NCBI RefSeq assembly: GCF_020400825.1
Contig: NZ_JAINVH010000024.1
Span: 1-64,000, forward strand
Direction: 5' to 3'
Source of the DNA: Streptomyces sp. HPF1205
Lineage (GTDB): Bacteria > Actinomycetota > Actinomycetes > Streptomycetales > Streptomycetaceae
DNA: 64,000 nucleotides
Both the position numbers and the translations under genes were made by a program. Below, one piece after another: positions 59,449 through 64,000 of this stretch (position 1 is its first letter; every line of letters starts with the position of its first letter). Under the pieces are notes generated by a model. The model saw only the letters and a list, made by a program, of their open reading frames with translations. It did no database searches and had not been told where the DNA came from.

Positions 59449-59978
59449 GCCCGCCGGGCACAGCCCGACCATCGTCACACACCGTGTCCGCGAGGGCCCA
59501 CGGCGACCGCCCGCCGGGGGCCTTCACGGTCACGCCCATCGGATCCGCGCAATGCGGTGGGCGTGCGCACGCGCCCCGCGCTCCGGCCGCGCGCCGCGCA
59601 ATACCGGTGCGACGCCCGCGCCGGGGCGGATGGCGGAGGAATTCATCCCAGGGGTTGATATACGCAAGCCGCCACCCTGGTACTTTTGAAATCCACGGCA
59701 TTGCGACGCAAACGAGGCCATAAATATGACTTTCACTGTGACGCGTGCCTGATGTTTCTTGGCCTACGACCAGGGGGGACGTGGTGGAAGGCAAAACCAC
59801 TCGGAAAGTCGGGACCGGATGCACAGCGACGGACCAGCAGACATCACGCTCGACCGCCGGGTGCCGGGCGGCCGGAGCCCGGCTCCTCACCCTCCGGCGC
59901 CCGGCGGGGCCGTCCCCGGTGACCGCGGACAGCGGTTCGCGCCCGGCCTTCCCGCAGCAGCCCGGGGGGTCGTAGCCA
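59449..59978. other. 530-bp gap upstream of SARP gene
   Basis: No protein gene is supported. From 59650 to 59770 the DNA is much less GC-rich, consistent with a regulated promoter for the SARP gene. A mini-frame of eight codons (59726-59752) has GAGG 8 nt before its ATG and could be a leader peptide. Nothing else stands out. Confidence 0.45.
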
Positions 59979-60764
59979 GTGCGCTTCACATTGCTGGGGC
60001 AGCTCCAGGTGCACGACGGGGGGCGCATCCTCACTCCGCAGGCGCACAAGCAGCGCGTTCTGCTCGCCGCCCTCCTGCTGCACCACCACACCGTACTGTC
60101 CGTCGAATCACTCATCGACGAGCTGTGGCCCGAGGGGCCGCCGCGCACCGCCCTGCAGGCATTGCGGGTCTATATCTCACAACTGCGCAAGATACTGCAG
60201 AGCGGCGGCGGCCCGGGCGGTCCGGCACTGACCGGCCAGGCGCCCGGCTATTGCCTGGTCGTCGAGGACGGAATACTGGACGTCCGCGAATTCGACCGGC
60301 ATCGGGAACTCGCCCGGGCCGCGCATGAGCGCCACGACTTCGACACGGCGCTTTCCCACTACCGGGCGGCGGCCGGTCTGTGGCGCGGCGCCCCACTGGT
60401 CGACCTGCGCGAGGGAATGCTGATACGGAGCGTGACCTCCCGGCTGGAGGAGTCCTGGATGGCGGTCGAGGAGGGCCGCATATCACTGGAGGTCCGGCTG
60501 GCCGGCAGCCGCGGCGAGGCCATCGCCCGGCTGCGCGAGCTGGTCGCGAGACACCCGTTCAACGAGCGCCTGCACGCGCTGCTGATGATCGGTCTGTTCC
60601 TGTCCGGCCGGAGCGGGGACGCGCTCCAGGTCTACCGCAGCACCCGGGAGTGCCTCATCGACGAACTCGGCATCGAGCCGGGCGAGGAGCTCCGCCTGGT
60701 CCACCAGGTCGTCCTCGACTCGAATCCTGCCGCCCTGGCGAACGTCCGCATGTGGACGGCCTGA
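59979..60764 (+). CDS. SARP-family transcriptional activator
   Basis: The 261-residue regulator has the OmpR-like winged helix typical of Streptomyces antibiotic regulatory proteins (FTLLGQLQVHDGG, PQAHKQRVLLAALLLHHH, LIDELWPEGPPRTALQALRVYISQLRKIL), then a bacterial transcriptional activation domain ending in ELGIEPGEELRLVHQ. It lacks the ATPase domain of AfsR, so it is a small pathway-specific activator of the ActII-ORF4 type. SARPs bind heptameric direct repeats near -35 boxes. It probably switches on the methyltransferase, SDR and cupin locus to the right. Confidence 0.94.
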   Translation: MRFTLLGQLQVHDGGRILTPQAHKQRVLLAALLLHHHTVLSVESLIDELWPEGPPRTALQALRVYISQLRKILQSGGGPGGPALTGQAPGYCLVVEDGILDVREFDRHRELARAAHERHDFDTALSHYRAAAGLWRGAPLVDLREGMLIRSVTSRLEESWMAVEEGRISLEVRLAGSRGEAIARLRELVARHPFNERLHALLMIGLFLSGRSGDALQVYRSTRECLIDELGIEPGEELRLVHQVVLDSNPAALANVRMWTA

Positions 60765-60766
60765 CG

Positions 60767-60800
60767 CCGGGGCCGCGGCCCGCCCGGCCCGCGGCCCCGG
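60767..60800 (+). terminator. 12-bp stem hairpin after SARP gene
   Basis: CCGGGGCCGCGG, a 10-nt loop and its perfect complement begin 2 nt after the stop codon. Confidence 0.75.
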
Positions 60801-60891
60801 TCCTCAAGCGGTCCCGGTACGGGGCGGCCCGGCCACCGCGGGTGCCTCGACCGCCCGACGGCACCGGTTCCTGCCCCCACACCCCACCCGC

Positions 60892-60917
60892 GGCCCCGGC
60901 CCCGGCCCCGGCCCCGG
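60892..60917. repeat. GGCCCC hexanucleotide tandem repeat
   Basis: Four exact GGCCCC units plus a partial copy lie in the gap between the SARP and methyltransferase genes. Confidence 0.85.
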
Positions 60918-61002
60918 ACGTGCGGGGAACCGGCGCCGACGCACCCCCGCCCTCACCACCGACCCCTGTCCACCCCTTCGTCAACGCCTGGAAAAGGACC
61001 CC

Positions 61003-62049
61003 ATGACCCTCGCCGACCGCCGCCCGGCCCCCCGCACCGAGCCGATCACCGACGCCTACGACCTGCTGATGGTCGGCTGGTCGTTCGTGCGCGGCAACCT
61101 TCTGATGAGCGCGGTGGAGCTGGGCCTGTTCGAGGCGCTCGCCAAGGAGCCCGGCACCGCGGAGCAGCTCACCTTGCGGCTGGGGCTCCACGAGCGGGGC
61201 ACCCGCGACTTCCTGGACGCGCTGGCCGCCCTCGGCGTACTGCGCCGCGACGGGGAGGTCTACCGCAACAGCCCGGCCGCCGAGCACCACCTGATCCCCG
61301 GCCGGCAGGACTTCGTCGGCGGATTCCTCGCCATGACCACTCAGTTCATGGGCGGGGCCGGCTGGAACGCCCTGACCGGCATGCTGCGCACCGGCGAGCC
61401 GCACGGCCACGACGCGGGATCGGTCCCCTTCGACGAGGTCTTCCGCGATCGGCGGCGGCTGCAGCTGTTCCTGTCGGCCATGGACAGCCTGGGCGGGGCG
61501 ATCGGCCCGGAGCTGGCGAAGCGGTACGACTGGTCGCGGCACAGCACCTTCGTGGACGTCGGCGGCGCCCGCGGCAACCTGGCGGGCACCTTGCTGCTCG
61601 CCCACCCGCACCTGACGGGGGGCGTCTTCGACCGCCCGGTGATGGAGCCGTTCCTGGACGAACTCGCCCGCGAGCGGGGGGTCGCGGACCGGCTCGCCTT
61701 CCACGGCGGCGACTTCCACGTGGACGCCCTGCCGGCGGCCGACGTGCTGATCTTCGGCAACGTCCTGCACGACCTGCCGGTCGGCGCCCGGCGCGGCCTC
61801 ATCGCCCGGGCGGCCCGGCGCGTCCCACCCGGCGGCACCGTGCTGGTCTACGACCCGATGCTCGACGACGACCGCACCGCGATCGACAACCTGGTGCTCA
61901 GCCTGGTGATGATGATGCAGTCCCCCGCGGGCAACGAGTACCCGCCGGCGCAGTGCCGGAGCTGGATGGAGGAGGCGGGGCTGCGTGTCGAGGATGTGTT
62001 CGCGCTGCCCGCGCACGCCACCGCGGTCGTGGGCCGCAGGCCCGCCTGA
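61003..62049 (+). CDS. SAM-dependent O-methyltransferase (dimerisation plus AdoMet domain)
   Basis: The 348-residue enzyme has the two-part plan of hydroxyneurosporene/polyketide O-methyltransferases: an N-terminal winged-helix dimerisation domain (LMSAVELGLFEALAKE, GTRDFLDALAALGVL), then a Rossmann domain with motif I (FVDVGGARGNLAG), GDFHVDALPAADV and the catalytic-base region NVLHDLPVG. It should methylate a phenol or hydroxyl of an aromatic product. ATG 61003 follows AAAGGAC. It precedes a LuxR gene by 62 bp and is probably under SARP control. Confidence 0.94.
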   Translation: MTLADRRPAPRTEPITDAYDLLMVGWSFVRGNLLMSAVELGLFEALAKEPGTAEQLTLRLGLHERGTRDFLDALAALGVLRRDGEVYRNSPAAEHHLIPGRQDFVGGFLAMTTQFMGGAGWNALTGMLRTGEPHGHDAGSVPFDEVFRDRRRLQLFLSAMDSLGGAIGPELAKRYDWSRHSTFVDVGGARGNLAGTLLLAHPHLTGGVFDRPVMEPFLDELARERGVADRLAFHGGDFHVDALPAADVLIFGNVLHDLPVGARRGLIARAARRVPPGGTVLVYDPMLDDDRTAIDNLVLSLVMMMQSPAGNEYPPAQCRSWMEEAGLRVEDVFALPAHATAVVGRRPA

Positions 62050-62111
62050 GGGCCTGCGCGCACCCGCCGTCGGAAGCCGCCCCAGCGGCGGCAGAGCTCC
62101 AGGGGGAGAGA

Positions 62112-62885
62112 GTGCTTTCCGTACTCGTCACGGGCCCGTACGACGCCGGTCGGCGGGAGCTGGAGCGACGGGCCGCCCGGATCGGGGAGTTCGTCCTCCT
62201 TCCGGACGACAACCGGCGTCCGCCCGCCGCCGATGTGCTGCTGGTGGCCGCGGACCGCGAGGGCTTTACGGAGACCCGCAGGATCGCCGTGCGGGCCGCG
62301 GCGGCTCGAACGGCGGCGCTGATCGTGGTGGACGAGCCGTTCGAGGAGCTGCTGAGCGTGGTGGGGCTGGGCGCCGGCGGTATCGTGCTCGGCTCGGCGC
62401 CCGACCGGGAGCTGGCGGACTGCGCCGCCCTCGTCGCCCGCCGCGGCACCGTCGTACCCGAACAGGTGCTGGAAGGAGAGCGGTTGCGCGGTGGAAGCTG
62501 CCCGTGCCGGAAGGCGCCGGGCCAGGACCCGCGCGAGGCCCTGGCCCGGCTCTCGACGCGGGAGCTGGAGGTGCTCGCGCTGGTGGGGGCCGGCCGGAGC
62601 AACGCCGAGATCGCCCGGCTGCTGTGGCTGAGCAGCAACACGGTGCGGTCCCATGTGCAGCGTCTGATGCGGAAGCTGGAGGTGCGCAACCGTCTGTGCC
62701 TGGTCATCCTCGCCCATGAGGTGCGGCTGATGATCCCCGCCGCGGCGGCCGCGGACGCGCCTGCCGCGGACGTACGGGCAGGCGGCCCGGGCGACGGCTT
62801 CCCGGCCGGCGTCCCGGCCGGGAGCGTGCGCCGTCGGGTGGCGGCGGGGTCAGACCCGGTACACGCGCCGCACCAGCGCCTGTAG
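62112..62885 (+). CDS. LuxR-family regulator with non-canonical receiver-like N-terminus
   Basis: The protein of about 257 residues ends in a LuxR helix-turn-helix (LSTRELEVLALVGAGRSNAE, NTVRSHVQRLMRKLEVRNRL). The N-terminal 115 residues have the alternating pattern of a receiver (LSVLVTGPYDAG, DVLLVAADREG, ALIVVDEP, GLGAGGIVLGSA) but lack the acidic pair, phospho-Asp and Lys, so control is probably not by phosphorylation. GTG 62112 follows GGGGGAGAG. Its 3' end overlaps the convergent SDR gene by 36 bp, and a Pro/Ala-rich tail of about 50 residues follows the HTH. Confidence 0.9.
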   Translation: MLSVLVTGPYDAGRRELERRAARIGEFVLLPDDNRRPPAADVLLVAADREGFTETRRIAVRAAAARTAALIVVDEPFEELLSVVGLGAGGIVLGSAPDRELADCAALVARRGTVVPEQVLEGERLRGGSCPCRKAPGQDPREALARLSTRELEVLALVGAGRSNAEIARLLWLSSNTVRSHVQRLMRKLEVRNRLCLVILAHEVRLMIPAAAAADAPAADVRAGGPGDGFPAGVPAGSVRRRVAAGSDPVHAPHQRL

Positions 62886-63632
62886 CAGGGGGCGGGGGAA
62901 CAGGCCGAGCAGGAACGGCTGCGGGCGGTTCATCGCGCCCGGGGTGACGAAGGGGCGGCCGCGGGCGACGGCCCGCAGCGCCGGGGTGACGACCTGGTGG
63001 GGCTCCATCCAGGCCAGGCGCGGCAGCCCCTCCGTGTCCAGCCCGGCGGCCCGGTGGAACTCGGTGTGCACCAGCCCGGTCCGCACCGTGGTGATGTGCA
63101 CCCCGCTCCCCCGCGCCTCCATGTGCAGGCTCTCGCCGAAGGAGCCGAGGAACGCCTTGGAGGCTCCGTAGACGGCCGACTTGGGCATCGGCAGTCCGGC
63201 GGCGATGGAGGAGACGTTGACGATGCCGCCGTGCCGGCGCTCGCGCATCGCGCCCAGCGCGGCGTGCGTGAGCACCACCGGGGCCACGACGTTGACCCCG
63301 ATCTGCCGTACCTCGTGCTCCTGCGGGAGTTCGCCGAAGGGCCGGGCGGACGCGAAACCGGCGCAGTTGACGAGCAGTTCCACGGGTCTGCCGGTGTCGG
63401 CCAGCCGCTCGGCGGCCGTCTGCAGGTCGATGTCGCTGGCGAGGTCGAGTGCCAGGGGGTCCGCCCGCACGCCGTGGCGTTCGGTCAGCCGGTCGGCGAG
63501 CTCCTTCAGGCGGCCGAGGCGGCGTGCCACCAGGACCAGGTCGGTGCCGTTGCGGGCGAGTTGTTCCGCGAACTGCGCGCCGATGCCGCTCGACGCCCCG
63601 GTGACCAGCGCGGTGCGGTACGGGTAGGCCAT
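62850..63632 (-). CDS. Short-chain dehydrogenase/reductase (SDR)
   Basis: The 260-residue classical SDR has the cofactor motif ALVTGASSGIGAQFAEQLA, NCAGFA, and the catalytic Ser-Tyr-Lys (VNVSSIAAGLP, YGASKAF). The RR at the end of strand 2 (VARRLGRL) suggests NADP(H). It would reduce or oxidise a ketone/alcohol in the second locus. A hydrophobic C-terminal segment (PFLLGLFPRPLLQAL) may associate with membrane. ATG 63632 begins 14 nt after the cupin stop and shares its GGAGG, so the two form an operon. Confidence 0.93.
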   Translation of the reverse strand: MAYPYRTALVTGASSGIGAQFAEQLARNGTDLVLVARRLGRLKELADRLTERHGVRADPLALDLASDIDLQTAAERLADTGRPVELLVNCAGFASARPFGELPQEHEVRQIGVNVVAPVVLTHAALGAMRERRHGGIVNVSSIAAGLPMPKSAVYGASKAFLGSFGESLHMEARGSGVHITTVRTGLVHTEFHRAAGLDTEGLPRLAWMEPHQVVTPALRAVARGRPFVTPGAMNRPQPFLLGLFPRPLLQALVRRVYRV

Positions 63633-63646
63633 GGCCGCCGCCCTCC

Positions 63647-64000
63647 TCACGCGTCGGCCGGTCGTCCGCCGGGGCGGCCGCCGGGCCGCGCGCCGGGCGG
63701 GCCCGCCTGCGGCCGGAAGCCGGTGATGCGGTGCTTGGCGGCGAGCGCCTGCATGGCCTCCCACTCGGGCGGGCCGGGCCGGTCCAGCAGCGCCCCGAGT
63801 TCCTCGAACCAGTCCTCGACGCCGCCGGGAGTGGCGATGCACAGCATGGTGCTGGGCTTGTGCCAGGTGTTCACAAAGGCGTGACCGATTCCGCGCGGTC
63901 CGTAGACGAGAGTTCCGGGGGGCGCTTTGTGCTTCTCGCCGTCGAGCTCGATTTCGTATTCGCCGTCGACGACGTAAAAGGATTCGTCGACGTCGTGGTG
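63647..64000 (-). CDS. Cupin-domain protein (5' end outside window)
   Basis: The gene enters from the right edge, so its start is missing. The visible frame has the first cupin motif (HHDVDESFYVVDGEYEIELD, with its metal-binding His/His/Glu) and the second (GPRGIGHAFVNTWH), which together hold one metal ion in a beta-barrel. A GGRPGGRPADA tail ends the protein. Single-domain cupins in such loci act as dioxygenases, cyclases or isomerases on polyketides; which applies here is unknown. It is the upstream partner of the SDR. Confidence 0.9.
   Translation of the reverse strand, partial: HHDVDESFYVVDGEYEIELDGEKHKAPPGTLVYGPRGIGHAFVNTWHKPSTMLCIATPGGVEDWFEELGALLDRPGPPEWEAMQALAAKHRITGFRPQAGPPGARPGGRPGGRPADA

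Noticed and set aside
1-64000. tRNA, rRNA, transposase, integrase or attachment sites
   Set aside because: I looked for these on both strands and recognised none. The cluster borders show no obvious mobile-element signature.

Overview
The window is very GC-rich, uses many GTG starts and strong GGAGG ribosome sites, and carries SARP, SpoIIE-phosphatase, NarL-type two-component, CBM2 and DUF4032 genes. This points to an actinomycete, most likely Streptomyces. No tRNA, rRNA, transposase or CRISPR array was recognised.

Positions 1-13330 look like ordinary chromosome: the 3' end of a secreted CBM2 protein, a PAS-GAF-SpoIIE phosphatase, a Nudix-like protein, an LLM flavin monooxygenase, a solitary ParE-like protein, a 2OG-Fe(II) dioxygenase, a NarL-type sensor/regulator pair with a membrane protein, a methyltransferase coupled to a MerR-peroxiredoxin fusion, a histidine phosphatase and a His-rich CDF metal exporter. 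Positions 13331-14611 hold no supported gene.

Positions about 14.6-51.1 kb form a biosynthetic gene cluster for a halogenated aryl-pyrrole polyketide of the pyoluteorin/marinopyrrole type. A prolyl-AMP ligase, a free carrier protein, a flavin dehydrogenase and a PltA-like halogenase should convert L-proline to a chlorinated pyrrolyl thioester. Two type I PKS proteins (KS-AT-ACP-KS-AT*-DH*-KR*-ACP and KS-AT-DH*-KR-ACP; asterisk = degenerate) can add three C2 units. Only the last KR looks intact, which fits loss of one oxygen and a 2,6-dihydroxyphenyl (pyoluteorin-like) ring. Three further FAD-halogenase homologues follow PKS2 in one operon, one of them with broken FAD motifs. A P450 with an abnormal I-helix, a flavin reductase, a PPTase joined in frame to a type II thioesterase, an MFS pump and a Kef-type antiporter complete the set. 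Regulators are two TetR and one MarR protein. A recurring 16-bp near-palindrome (half-sites TTCA/TGAA, 8-bp core) lies at the promoters of PKS1, the carrier-protein operon, PKS2, the P450, the DinB-like gene, the antiporter and TetR2. At several of these it touches the -10 box, which suggests one repressor controls the cluster.

Positions 51.2-57.1 kb return to housekeeping or accessory genes: DUF4032 protein, secreted trypsin-like protease, MFS transporter, signal peptidase II and acyltransferase-3. From 57.1 kb to the right edge, a MarR/MFS pair, a SARP activator, an O-methyltransferase, a LuxR regulator, an SDR and a truncated cupin gene look like the left flank of a second biosynthetic locus that continues outside the window.
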